From the NCBI GenBank assembly GCA_029939545.1, contig JAOZSS010000114.1, forward strand, positions 1 through 7,719: a stretch of 7,719 bases of DNA, given 5' to 3'. Below the pieces are notes generated by a model. The model ran no database searches and had not been told where the DNA came from. It saw nothing but the letters and a program-made list of their open reading frames with translations. Origin of the DNA: Kiritimatiellia bacterium. GTDB taxonomy: Bacteria; Verrucomicrobiota; Kiritimatiellia; UBA8416; JABMPJ01. Below, piece after piece: positions 1 to 6,200 of this stretch; within the stretch, counting starts at the first letter, position 1, and every line of letters begins with the position of its first letter. The translations under genes were made by a program, and so were the position numbers.

Positions 1-174
1 CATACGAGTATGAGATTTGGTGGGTTGAGTTGGAGGCATTGATAAGTCTGTTCTCAGACTGGTGAGTGCGAGATTGCCGCGTAAAGCGGTTTTTAGTTTG
101 CACATTCTCTTTCGCACAGAAGCCCACGTGAGAGCCTTTCAGGTAAGTGAGTCCAACATACCGAAAACGGCACG

Positions 175-197
175 GCAGCTAAAGGATAAATAGCCGC
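175..197. other. Possible recombinase core site
   Basis: GCAGCTA at 175-181 and TAGCCGC at 191-197 form a 7-bp inverted repeat with one mismatch around a 9-bp AT-rich centre. Two inverted arms around a short spacer is the general architecture of tyrosine-recombinase core sites. The assignment rests only on shape and on lying about 150 bp beyond the recombinase genes; a chance occurrence is quite possible. Confidence 0.2.
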
Positions 198-207
198 TTT
201 TAGGGGT

Positions 208-242
208 AGGGATTTCCCCGTAGTGGGGTATCAGGGATTTCC
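208..242 (+). repeat. 10-bp direct repeat pair
   Basis: AGGGATTTCC occurs at 208-217 and again at 233-242, with start points 25 bp apart. It lies next to the possible core site and a further repeat at 254-263. Such closely spaced direct repeats can be arm-type sites for integrases or accessory proteins, but nothing else supports that here. Confidence 0.4.
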
Positions 243-253
243 TGACATCTCGT

Positions 254-263
254 TTTTAGCGGC
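254..263 (+). repeat. TTTTAGCGGC repeat, left copy
   Basis: TTTTAGCGGC occurs here and at 2271-2280 in the same orientation. In the wider context GTTTTTAGCGGCGCTC resembles GTTTTAGCGGCTCTC. The 8-bp core TTAGCGGC recurs at 6213-6220, about 60 bp past the last right-hand gene. The outer two copies bracket all six genes, so they are candidate att-site remnants, but the match is short. Confidence 0.35.
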
Positions 264-347
264 GCTCTTCCCGCTCCCTGGGGTGACACTTCGCGTGCGT
301 CTTTCCCGACGCCCTCCGGGGCCGGGACGCATAGCGTGACGGCAAGG

Positions 348-1277
348 CTACCGTCGTTCCTCGCGTTCACGCGGATGACATTTTGCGTGGGTGCGCTTCA
401 GGTCGAGGATGGTCAACATGGCGTAGTGCTTGAGCGTAGCGAGGCTCTCATGGCCGAGCAGTTCCTTGACGTGGTACATGTTCGCGCCGGAGCGGATCAG
501 CTCGGTTGTGCAGCTTCTCCGGAAGGTGTGCGGTGAGACCTGCTTGTCGATCCCGACGCGGACAGCGGCAGCGTGGATCATGCGCAAGAGGCGCTGGTAC
601 CCGATGCGTTTGCCTCGATGGACGAAGAGCGCTCTTTCTGTCGGATCACGCAGCAGGAACGGCCGCACGGCCACGATGTAACTCTCGAGGTAGCGCAGGG
701 CCGTCTTGCCGATCGGGACAACGCGCTCCTTCTTGCCCTTGCCGGTGACGGTGGCCGCAGCGTAAGCCAGGTCGACGGACTCGACATCGAGGGCGAGCAG
801 CTCGCCCACTCGGATGCCGGAGGAGTAAAACAGCTCCAACATGGTCCGGTCGCGGTGGCCCTCGGGCGTGGTCGTGTCCATTCGCTTGAGGAGTTTGCGG
901 ACCTCGGCGTGTGTCAACACGCTGCCGGGGAGCATCTGCGGTTCCTTGACGTACTGCAGGGCATCGAGAAGCGTCTTGGGTACGTGGCCATGAAAGGCCA
1001 GGTACTTGAGGAACCCGCGTACACTCTCGACGGCCTTGTTGATGCTCCTTGCCTTTAGCGGCGTGCCCTTTCGGGTCTGCCGCGCCGCCATGTGCTTCTG
1101 CCACCGTTCGAGCTGTGTCTTGCGGAGCTGGTCACAGCTCGTCACCTCGTACTGACCGGCGAGCCACCGGAAGAACGCGGCGCAGTTGCGCCGGATCGTG
1201 TCGCAGGTCGCCTCGCTGAAGTTGAGGGCGCGCTTGTAGTCGAGGTAGTCCGCGAGTTGGTGGGCGAGCGTCTTCAT
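348..1277 (-). CDS. Tyrosine recombinase/integrase, distal member of a pair
   Basis: A 309-residue site-specific recombinase that would cut and rejoin DNA through a 3'-phosphotyrosine intermediate. Residues 1 to about 107 look like the helical core-binding (SAM-like) domain; residues from about 118 form the catalytic domain. All family catalytic residues are visible: Arg156 in SSGIRVGEL, Lys180 in GKGKKERVVP, His250 and Arg253 in PHTFRR, His276 in LLGH and nucleophile Tyr285 in LKHYAML. Length is normal for XerC/XerD-type enzymes. The ATG overlaps the stop of the upstream recombinase gene as ATGA, implying translational coupling; a GAGG lies about 8 nt before it. It is clearly related to, but diverged from, its partner (shared blocks around DTTTP, RDR and GKGKKER), so the two may act as a heteromeric complex like XerC/XerD. 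The substrate site is unknown. Confidence 0.93.
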   Translation of the reverse strand: MKTLAHQLADYLDYKRALNFSEATCDTIRRNCAAFFRWLAGQYEVTSCDQLRKTQLERWQKHMAARQTRKGTPLKARSINKAVESVRGFLKYLAFHGHVPKTLLDALQYVKEPQMLPGSVLTHAEVRKLLKRMDTTTPEGHRDRTMLELFYSSGIRVGELLALDVESVDLAYAAATVTGKGKKERVVPIGKTALRYLESYIVAVRPFLLRDPTERALFVHRGKRIGYQRLLRMIHAAAVRVGIDKQVSPHTFRRSCTTELIRSGANMYHVKELLGHESLATLKHYAMLTILDLKRTHAKCHPREREERR

Positions 1278-2233
1278 TTCCCGGGCCTCGATGCGGCGTG
1301 CATGGCGTGCAGGTCGCTGATGGTGACTTGCAGGTACTGACTCAAGCTATTGAGGTTCGCATGCCCGAGTAGCATCTGGATCTGTACGGGATGCGCGCCG
1401 CCGCGCAGCATGTGCGTAGCGCAAGCTCTGCGGATCGCGTGCGACGAGATAGCGCGGTCGAGACCGGCCGCGTCGACGGCGGCCTTGACGATCTGGTCGA
1501 CGCGGCTGTGCTTCAGGGGATCGCCGGTCTTTCCTAGCCACAGGCCGGTGACCTCGACACGGTCGCCCTGGAGTTTCGGGCGAACGGTCTTGAGGTACTG
1601 CCCCAGCCAGAGGACGGCATGCTTGCCCAGGGGAAGCATGCGCTCCTTCTTGCCTTTGCCGAAGACACGGACCGTGCCGAGCTCCACATCAGGATCGAAG
1701 ATCGACATGCGCAGGATCTCGCCCAGGCGTGCGCCGGTCGCGTACATCACTTCGAGCAGAGCGCGGTCCCGGGTTCCGTTGGGCGTGGTCGTGTCGACCG
1801 CGGCCAGAAGCTTACGCATGTCGGCCTCGGTCGGTACATGCTTGATGCGGCGCGGCGTCCAGTTGATCACGGTCCGCTCCATCGGGTTGAGGAAGATCAA
1901 CCCGGCCCCTTCAAGGAACTGGAAGAACTTGCGCGCATCCGCGATAAGGCTGTCGGCCGTCACGCTGGATATGTCGCGCTTGCGCGTGTGCGCCTGGTAG
2001 CGCTCCAGGTCGGCGGCGGTGAGGTCCTGAAGCTCAACCGAACCGCCCTGCAGCTCGATCCAGCTAAAGAGACAACGGACCGCGTAGAGCCGCTTGTCGA
2101 GCGTGCCGCGCTCGTAGCGCTTGCCCTTCAGCTGGTCGACGTAGGCGACCACGAAGGGGTGCGCGTGCATGGTCTCGGTAGCGGTTGAGTTGGAACTATG
2201 ATGACTACGATTATGATGGGCTTTCGCACACAT
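1274..2233 (-). CDS. Tyrosine recombinase/integrase, proximal member of a pair
   Basis: A 319-residue tyrosine recombinase, complete in its active site: Arg169 (TGARLGEI), Lys193 (GKGKKERMLP), His265 and Arg268 (SHAIRR), His291 (LLGH) and Tyr300 (LSQYLQV). The N-terminal part after residue about 22 is the DNA-gripping helical domain. A longer frame reaches a TTG at 2254, but I choose the ATG at 2233 because AAGGAG stands 6 nt before it. The first residues after this start are rich in His, Ser and Thr and lack a counterpart in the other recombinase. This is the first gene of a two-gene unit; its 3' end overlaps the next recombinase by 4 bp. Upstream lie a 138-bp gap and an array of 11-bp repeats, so its expression may be controlled there. 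Role inferred: integration or excision of the element together with its neighbour. Confidence 0.93.
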   Translation of the reverse strand: MCAKAHHNRSHHSSNSTATETMHAHPFVVAYVDQLKGKRYERGTLDKRLYAVRCLFSWIELQGGSVELQDLTAADLERYQAHTRKRDISSVTADSLIADARKFFQFLEGAGLIFLNPMERTVINWTPRRIKHVPTEADMRKLLAAVDTTTPNGTRDRALLEVMYATGARLGEILRMSIFDPDVELGTVRVFGKGKKERMLPLGKHAVLWLGQYLKTVRPKLQGDRVEVTGLWLGKTGDPLKHSRVDQIVKAAVDAAGLDRAISSHAIRRACATHMLRGGAHPVQIQMLLGHANLNSLSQYLQVTISDLHAMHAASRPGK

Positions 2234-2254
2234 ATATCTCTCCTTCCCGGCCAA

Positions 2255-2265
2255 AGCCGAATGAC
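2255..2265 (+). repeat. Detached sixth copy of the 11-bp repeat
   Basis: AGCCGAATGAC matches the consensus of the five-copy array at 2312-2366 and has the same orientation. It sits just upstream of the Shine-Dalgarno sequence of the first recombinase gene, 46 bp from the array, next to a T-rich stretch at 2266-2274. Confidence 0.55.
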
Positions 2266-2270
2266 TTTTG

Positions 2271-2280
2271 TTTTAGCGGC
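2271..2280 (+). repeat. TTTTAGCGGC repeat, internal copy
   Basis: Identical over 10 bp to 254-263 and in the same orientation. The two copies bracket the recombinase gene pair. The CGGCT at 2277-2281 is also an inverted match to AGCCG at 2255-2259 in the detached 11-bp repeat. Confidence 0.35.
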
Positions 2281-2311
2281 TCTCTATCAGTGACTTGCGC
2301 CGATTTGGGCT

Positions 2312-2366
2312 ACCCGAAAGCGACCCGAAAGCGGGCCGAATGACGCCCGAACGACACCCGAATGAC
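2312..2366 (+). repeat. Five phased 11-bp tandem repeats (iteron-like array)
   Basis: Five units follow one another without gaps: ACCCGAAAGCG (2312), ACCCGAAAGCG (2323), GGCCGAATGAC (2334), GCCCGAACGAC (2345) and ACCCGAATGAC (2356). All share CCGAA at the same register; the tail falls into two forms, AGCG and (T/C)GAC. An 11-bp period is about one helical turn, so every copy presents the same DNA face. The array begins right after the stop codon of the 57-aa gene and precedes the recombinase genes, in the only non-coding gap of the minus-strand block. By analogy with plasmid iterons it may bind a replication initiator and form part of an origin; it could equally be a recombinase-control or recombination-accessory site. 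Confidence 0.75.
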
Positions 2367-2371
2367 CTCGG

Positions 2372-2545
2372 TTATTGGGGCGGTTTTCCCAGGATCTGCC
2401 ACATGGCGGCCTCGATCTCGACTTGAGCGGCGACCTGACGGGCGGCAGCGCGGAAGCGCTCCGCTTGGTCGGTTTTGGAGTTCGGGACGGCGTCCCGACG
2501 CTCCGGCCGTGGTGACGGTTCGGGCGTTGTAGTGGTGCGCTTCAT
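2372..2545 (-). CDS. Small charged protein coupled to the primase-helicase
   Basis: A 57-residue protein of unknown function. Its ATG overlaps the TGA of the primase-helicase gene (ATGA), and a strong Shine-Dalgarno AAAGGAG lies about 8 nt before it, so translation is well supported despite the short length. Residues 1-27 are rich in Thr, Pro, Arg and charged residues and probably disordered; residues 28-52 can form one amphipathic helix rich in Ala, Arg and Glu. No membrane segment, signal peptide or cysteine motif is visible. Its position between the primase-helicase and the 11-bp repeats makes a replication accessory or DNA-binding role plausible, but that is only inference from context. 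Confidence 0.75.
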   Translation of the reverse strand: MKRTTTTPEPSPRPERRDAVPNSKTDQAERFRAAARQVAAQVEIEAAMWQILGKPPQ

Positions 2546-5316
2546 GACAGTGTCTCCTTTCGGCAAGGCTCAAGGCTGGCCGGATCAATGAGCCCGAGCA
2601 TGAACCGGGTGCCGTCTTTGCCCTGGCCTTCGTACTGCAAGCGGTAGCGGTGGCTGTTGGTGGCCCGGTCGCTCTCGACGCTGATGTATTCGAACTCGAT
2701 GAGCTCCTTAAGGTGGGTATGCACACGGTAGTTGCTCCAGCCGGAGAACTCGCGGACCTGGCGGCGGCTGAAGGTGAAGCGGTGGAGCCGATCGCCCTGG
2801 TCGGCGTCGCCCATGCTTTCAGCTTGGCAGGTCTCGGCCGCCGTCGCCTTGATGCGTGCGCGGACCATCTTCTCGAGTTCGCCCAGGAGCATGCGACTCG
2901 GGCGGCTGAGCTCATCGAGGGAGTGGCCCAGGATTTCATGGGCGAGCTTGTTCGCGGTCCGCACGTCGCCGGGGGTGACTTCGATGTATTCGAAGGCTTC
3001 GCCGGTCGAGCGCTTGGCAACGCGGGTCTCGCGTTGCATCTGGTGCAGGAACGAGACGGCCTTGATGAGGTTCAGATACTTGGGATGGTCGCGCCGTCCC
3101 TGGAGCCGGTCGTCACCGTAGGTGAGACGATCGGCGTAGGGGTTGACGACGACCAGCCGACGCAGCAGGCGCTGGAAGTTACGGTGTCGTTTCAAGACAG
3201 CGTCGACTTCGAGACTACCGCGCACGCCATCGAGCGTGTGCCGCTTGCGCTGGAAGTCGAGTATGGCCCGGGTCTGCTCTCTGGATTCGTCGATGAAGGT
3301 AACCCAGAAGCGGCTCTTCGTCTCGGGATCGGTGTTGGGGTTGGTCGTGGTGAGGAAGACGCTTGAAGGGCCTTCGACGCGGTTCTCCATCGTTGTGAGA
3401 CGACCGGAACCGATGTCCTTTATAGTGCTCTCGATGACAAGCTCACCGGCGCTGATCAAGTTCCGGATCGCGTAGCTTGCTTCCTCCGCGCCGTCGCCCT
3501 CTTCGAGCGCGAGCACCTTGTGCTTGAGCGAGAGGCGATCCTTGTAGAACAGGGCCTTGCCGGAAAGGCTCGTGAGCTTCACGAGGTCTTCCGGGGGCAC
3601 GAAGAGAAGCGCCGTGTCCTGGAGTGCGGTTTTGCCAGCGCCGGAGCTGGACAGACAGAGCAGCGAAAGCGGGTCGTCAGTCTTGCGGCTGGTGGCGGCT
3701 AAATAGGCGAGCAGCTTGTTGGGTTCCTCGCCGACGAGACCGCAGGTCTCGAAGTCGGCCAGTATGGCCGCGGCCAGGTCGGGGCGGCGGCCGAAGGCCT
3801 CCGCTTCTGATCGGTCGGCCGCGGTGAGCATGGCGACCGGGTCGGGTGTGTTGGCCGCAGCCTCGCTACGCGTGGGCGTGGATTCACAACGCTTGATCAG
3901 CTTGGCGATGTCGGCCTCGATGGTCTCGGGCGGCTCGTCGTAGATCCGGCAAAGATCCTGCGCCAGGGCGCGGCGTGAGCGAGCGCTGTAGAAGTCGAGC
4001 GTATCGACGTGCAGCTTGCCGGCATGTTCGACGCGGACGGTGGCGCGCAGTTTGCGCGGGCCTTTGTCGAGCCCGAGTAGGTTGTACGTGCGCAGGCCGA
4101 AGGTGACGGCGAAGCCGCCATTCTGAGGTGAAGAGTTGCCGGGGGCCTGGTCGGGTGCTCCATCGGCCCGCTTAACGGATGGCTCCGGCGCAGGTCCCGG
4201 CGTGAGATTCATTTCTGAAGGCGTCCACGCATCGGAGGCGAGGAAGCGCGCTAGCGCTTCAGCTCCGTGCTCGGTCAAGTAGCTGTTCGGATCCTGGTCG
4301 GCAGGAAGCGCCTTGACGGTGACGGCCAGGCCTCCGGCTTCAAGCCGGGGCTGGAGTTTGGCGGCGGCCTTGGCTCCGGCGTCGTCGCCATCGAGCAGGA
4401 GCGTAACGGCGGTAACGCCGTGTAGCTTCATGTCCTCGATGTCGGCGTCGGTCAGGCCGTTCGTTCCCTGGGCTGCGACGACGTTGGGGAACCCGGCGAC
4501 TTCGACGCTGAGCCCGTCGAGGATCGACTCGACGATGAGTAGCTCGGAGTAGGTCTTCATCACCGGCGCGTTCCAGAGCCCGGTCGGCCGACCGGGAAGG
4601 AAGGCGTGGCGCTTTATTCCGTCGTTAGTGTACCGGCCGTAGAGCGTGACCAGATTTCCGTCGACATCGAGGACGGGGAAGACCACGCAACCGCCGAAGC
4701 GCTCCAGCTCGGGCGTGGCGTCCGGCTTGTTCGGCTCGAGCAGGATACCCACGGCGGCGAGCTCGTCGCGGACGTTACCGTTCCCCGGGAGGATCTCGGA
4801 CAGGTTGCCTTTGCAGTACCCGGCGCGGTGCCTGGTCAACAGGCCCGCATCGGTAATGCCGCGATGGTCGAGGTAGCTTGTGCCCTCTTCGGCCTCGGCC
4901 AGGTTCTTCTCGTAGATCGTGACGGCACGCTCGATCAGGGCGGCGGCGCGTTCGGCCGGGATCTCCGGCCGGTCTGGTTTGGGATCTTTCTGTTTAGTCG
5001 CGGTGCTGCCGCGGCTGATCAGACCGTTAGAGGTCATGAGTTTATCGACGGCTTCACGGAACGTGATCCCGTCGAGCTGCATGACCAGGTCGATCACGCT
5101 GCCGCCTTTGTCGCACCCCATGCAGTGCCATAGGTTCTTGCTTGGGGTGACGATGAAGGACGGTTCGTTCTCGTCGTGGAACGGGCAGCGGCCGACGTAG
5201 TCGGCGGTGCCGTGTTTCTTCAGGTCGATGCCGTGTGCGGCGCACACGTGCAGGATGGATACGTTTTGCTTTAGCTGTGCGAGTTCTGCATCGTCGTACT
5301 TACGGCTGCGGGCCAT
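2542..5316 (-). CDS. Primase-helicase (CHC2 zinc finger, TOPRIM, AAA+-type ATPase)
   Basis: A 924-residue multidomain replication protein. Order: a DnaG-like CHC2 zinc finger with Cys44, His47, Cys65 and Cys68; a TOPRIM catalytic core with Glu263 (IVESILDG) and Asp309 and Asp311 (LLLDGDDAG), the acidic residues that bind metal in primases; a linker rich in Pro at about 370-400; a mixed domain at about 400-480; an ATPase with Walker A at 556-563 (SSSGAGKT), Walker B ending Glu605-Glu606, a sensor-1-like TTTN at 656-659 and a candidate arginine finger Arg669; then a probable winged helix at about 845-890. It should make primers and unwind DNA for element replication. The ATPase is not a DnaB/RecA-type helicase; the arrangement is analogous to phage P4 alpha. 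The ATG is preceded by AAGGAGG. The same general protein type recurs in bacterial mobile elements (recollection, not searched). Confidence 0.9.
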   Translation of the reverse strand: MARSRKYDDAELAQLKQNVSILHVCAAHGIDLKKHGTADYVGRCPFHDENEPSFIVTPSKNLWHCMGCDKGGSVIDLVMQLDGITFREAVDKLMTSNGLISRGSTATKQKDPKPDRPEIPAERAAALIERAVTIYEKNLAEAEEGTSYLDHRGITDAGLLTRHRAGYCKGNLSEILPGNGNVRDELAAVGILLEPNKPDATPELERFGGCVVFPVLDVDGNLVTLYGRYTNDGIKRHAFLPGRPTGLWNAPVMKTYSELLIVESILDGLSVEVAGFPNVVAAQGTNGLTDADIEDMKLHGVTAVTLLLDGDDAGAKAAAKLQPRLEAGGLAVTVKALPADQDPNSYLTEHGAEALARFLASDAWTPSEMNLTPGPAPEPSVKRADGAPDQAPGNSSPQNGGFAVTFGLRTYNLLGLDKGPRKLRATVRVEHAGKLHVDTLDFYSARSRRALAQDLCRIYDEPPETIEADIAKLIKRCESTPTRSEAAANTPDPVAMLTAADRSEAEAFGRRPDLAAAILADFETCGLVGEEPNKLLAYLAATSRKTDDPLSLLCLSSSGAGKTALQDTALLFVPPEDLVKLTSLSGKALFYKDRLSLKHKVLALEEGDGAEEASYAIRNLISAGELVIESTIKDIGSGRLTTMENRVEGPSSVFLTTTNPNTDPETKSRFWVTFIDESREQTRAILDFQRKRHTLDGVRGSLEVDAVLKRHRNFQRLLRRLVVVNPYADRLTYGDDRLQGRRDHPKYLNLIKAVSFLHQMQRETRVAKRSTGEAFEYIEVTPGDVRTANKLAHEILGHSLDELSRPSRMLLGELEKMVRARIKATAAETCQAESMGDADQGDRLHRFTFSRRQVREFSGWSNYRVHTHLKELIEFEYISVESDRATNSHRYRLQYEGQGKDGTRFMLGLIDPASLEPCRKETLS

Positions 5317-5370
5317 GACGATTCCCTCCTTGTTGTGGAACCTCGGCCCGCGCTGTGGTATCGTCCCACT

Positions 5371-5446
5371 GAGCTTGAGCTTCGGCTCGGGTTTACCGGG
5401 CCAGTCGTTGTGTATCCGCCAAGATCCTACGGCTGGCCCATTTTTC
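5371..5446 (+). ncRNA. Candidate small RNA antisense to the primase-helicase leader
   Basis: An extended -10-like sequence (TG, one base, TATCGT at 5359-5364) stands about 6 nt before 5371. The predicted product would begin with a hairpin closed by a TTCG tetraloop (GAGC 5377-5380, GCTC 5385-5388, extendable by G-T pairs) and end in the terminator at 5395-5445. It would be about 75 nt and would be complementary to the 5' leader of the primase-helicase mRNA if that mRNA starts near 5450. No good -35 is present, so the promoter is weak evidence; the two structures are the firm part. Plasmids commonly restrain initiator synthesis with such countertranscribed RNAs. Confidence 0.35.
5398..5445 (+). 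terminator. Rho-independent-type terminator, plus strand
   Basis: GGGCCAGTCG at 5398-5407 pairs with CGGCTGGCCC at 5430-5439 over 10 bp (one G-T pair) and is followed by A and then TTTTT at 5441-5445. The loop is 22 nt, longer than usual. The T-run exists only on the plus strand, so it would stop transcription heading toward the XRE gene. An upstream GGCCCG at 5345-5350 could pair with 5397-5402 instead, which would break the terminator stem. Confidence 0.55.
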
Positions 5447-5460
5447 TTGATGCTGTCAAC

Positions 5461-5488
5461 ATCTATATGACTGCACAGTTATGTCTAA
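5461..5488 (-). promoter_or_regulatory. Possible promoter of the primase-helicase operon
   Basis: On the minus strand, TTAGAC (5488-5483) and ATAGAT (5466-5461) are separated by 16 bp and resemble -35 and -10 boxes. The start would lie near 5453, giving a leader of about 135 nt. The -35 overlaps the palindrome at 5483-5493, so a repressor bound there could block it. The boxes deviate from consensus, hence low confidence. Confidence 0.25.
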
Positions 5489-5493
5489 TAGAC
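5483..5493. promoter_or_regulatory. Possible operator palindrome for the XRE repressor
   Basis: GTCTA, A, TAGAC is a perfect 11-bp palindrome about 50 bp before the XRE start codon in the divergent intergenic region. XRE-type proteins usually bind such short palindromes as dimers and control divergent promoters. Only one copy is seen. Confidence 0.35.
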
Positions 5494-5540
5494 TGGACAC
5501 TTGCAAGCCCTTTTTCTACCTTCGGGTTATGTTGTTGTTC

Positions 5541-5873
5541 ATGACAGAGAACGTAACTCATTTGCGGAGCCTGCGAGAGGCCGCCGGGATCTCCCTGCGC
5601 GAGCTCGCACGGCAGATCGATCAGCACCCGTCAAACGTCAGTTTCTGGGAGCGGACAGGGAAGCTTCCGAAGTCGGATGTGCTGGTCACGATGGCTCACG
5701 CCCTGGGCGTGAGCGTCGAGGAACTGCTCGGACAGAAGAAGCCGCGCCGAGTGGCACACCCGGGCGGCAAGCTCGGGCAGGTGTTTGAAGCGGTGGCGGA
5801 GCTGCCGCGACGACAGCAACAGCGGATTGTTGAGGTCGTCGATGCGCTCGTAAAGCAGAGCGCCGCATCGTGA
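5541..5873 (+). CDS. XRE-family helix-turn-helix regulator
   Basis: A 110-residue DNA-binding protein. Residues 7-62 form an XRE/Cro-C1-type helix-turn-helix: RSLREAAGISLRELARQID supplies helices 1 and 2, PSNVSFWERTGKLP the recognition helix and following turn, and the LVTMAHALGVSVEELL block the last helices. Residues 70-110 are a basic linker plus a helix (KLGQVFEAVAELPRRQQQRIVEVVDALV) probably used for dimerisation. I chose the ATG at 5541 because it leaves a normal-length protein; in-frame ATGs at 5529 and 5481 exist and none has a good Shine-Dalgarno sequence, so the start is uncertain and the transcript could be leaderless. It is transcribed divergently from the primase-helicase, the classic position for a repressor controlling a mobile element. 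Target and inducing signal are inferred, not seen. Confidence 0.88.
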   Translation: MTENVTHLRSLREAAGISLRELARQIDQHPSNVSFWERTGKLPKSDVLVTMAHALGVSVEELLGQKKPRRVAHPGGKLGQVFEAVAELPRRQQQRIVEVVDALVKQSAAS

Positions 5874-6151
5874 CACAGGGCGACGACCTGGGAAAGTGCC
5901 CGGCTTGTGACACGCCTCTGATCTGCAACAGCCGCGAGGCTCGCGAGGACTATCACGTTGCGTTGCCTGGGGCGGCGGTGCCGCCGAAGGCGTACTATCC
6001 GAATTTCTATCACGACATTGAAGCGGTCTGGTGCCCGAACTGCGGCCTGGCGAAGAGCGTGGCGTTTCCTGACCTGCGGGTATCAAGTCTGACGCCTGAG
6101 TTCCGCGACTGGCTCACGAAGCGCGGCAGCATCCCGTTGCAAGAGGACTGA
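5870..6151 (+). CDS. Small zinc-ribbon-like protein
   Basis: A 93-residue protein starting with GTG, which overlaps the stop codon of the XRE gene as GTGA, so the two are very likely co-translated. It contains two CxxC knuckles, Cys10/Cys13 (CPAC) and Cys55/Cys58 (CPNC), 41 residues apart, with an extra Cys19; this suggests one zinc-ribbon fold. The middle is rich in Tyr, Phe and His (KAYYPNFYHDIEAVW), and the C-terminal part (residues 70-93) is probably helical. No enzyme motif or membrane segment is visible. I do not recognise the family. Pairing with the repressor suggests a modulator such as an antirepressor or co-regulator, but this is guesswork from position. Non-coding hairpin-rich DNA begins right after the stop. 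Confidence 0.8.
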   Translation: MTQGDDLGKCPACDTPLICNSREAREDYHVALPGAAVPPKAYYPNFYHDIEAVWCPNCGLAKSVAFPDLRVSSLTPEFRDWLTKRGSIPLQED

Positions 6152-6156
6152 AGCCC

Positions 6157-6200
6157 CTCACCCCCCGTTGCGCTCACCCCCCTCTCCCCGCGATTCGGGA
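6157..6200 (+). repeat. C-rich REP-like segment
   Basis: CTCACCCCCC occurs at 6157-6166 and 6173-6182, followed by CTCTCCCCGCGATTCGGGAG. The composition and motif order resemble dispersed C-rich intergenic repeats known from many high-GC bacterial genomes. It starts 6 bp after the last stop codon and may mark the passage from element to chromosome. Confidence 0.4.

Larger units (their letters stand above)
1..347. other. Non-coding region downstream of the recombinase genes
   Basis: No open reading frame here resembles a protein, and no tRNA fold is visible. Small perfect hairpins occur at 1-12 (CATAC, GTATG), 45-60 (AGTCTG, loop TTCT, CAGACT), 216-228 (CCCC, GGGG) and 231-245 (TCAGG, CCTGA). 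None is followed by a T-tract on the minus strand, so I cannot point to a convincing terminator for the recombinase operon. The stretch from about 170 to 265 is richer in short repeats and AT than the genes, and is where I would look for a recombination site or element end. Confidence 0.6.

Noticed and set aside
1..347. tRNA gene as integration target at the left edge
   Set aside because: No T-loop-like GGTTCGAATCC motif and no cloverleaf pairing could be traced on either strand.
573..1058. 161-codon open frame antisense to the first recombinase
   Set aside because: It lies wholly inside a gene with intact catalytic motifs on the other strand; it is a mirror effect of high-GC codon use.
2234..2254. 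TTG-initiated extension of the proximal recombinase
   Set aside because: The extension adds 7 codons that contain the AAGGAG sequence itself, which is ideally placed for the ATG at 2233.
2310..3020. 236-codon minus-strand frame overlapping the primase-helicase C-terminus
   Set aside because: Composition is Ser/Arg/Ala/Pro-rich and it is a shifted reading of the real primase-helicase frame; it also runs across the 11-bp repeats.
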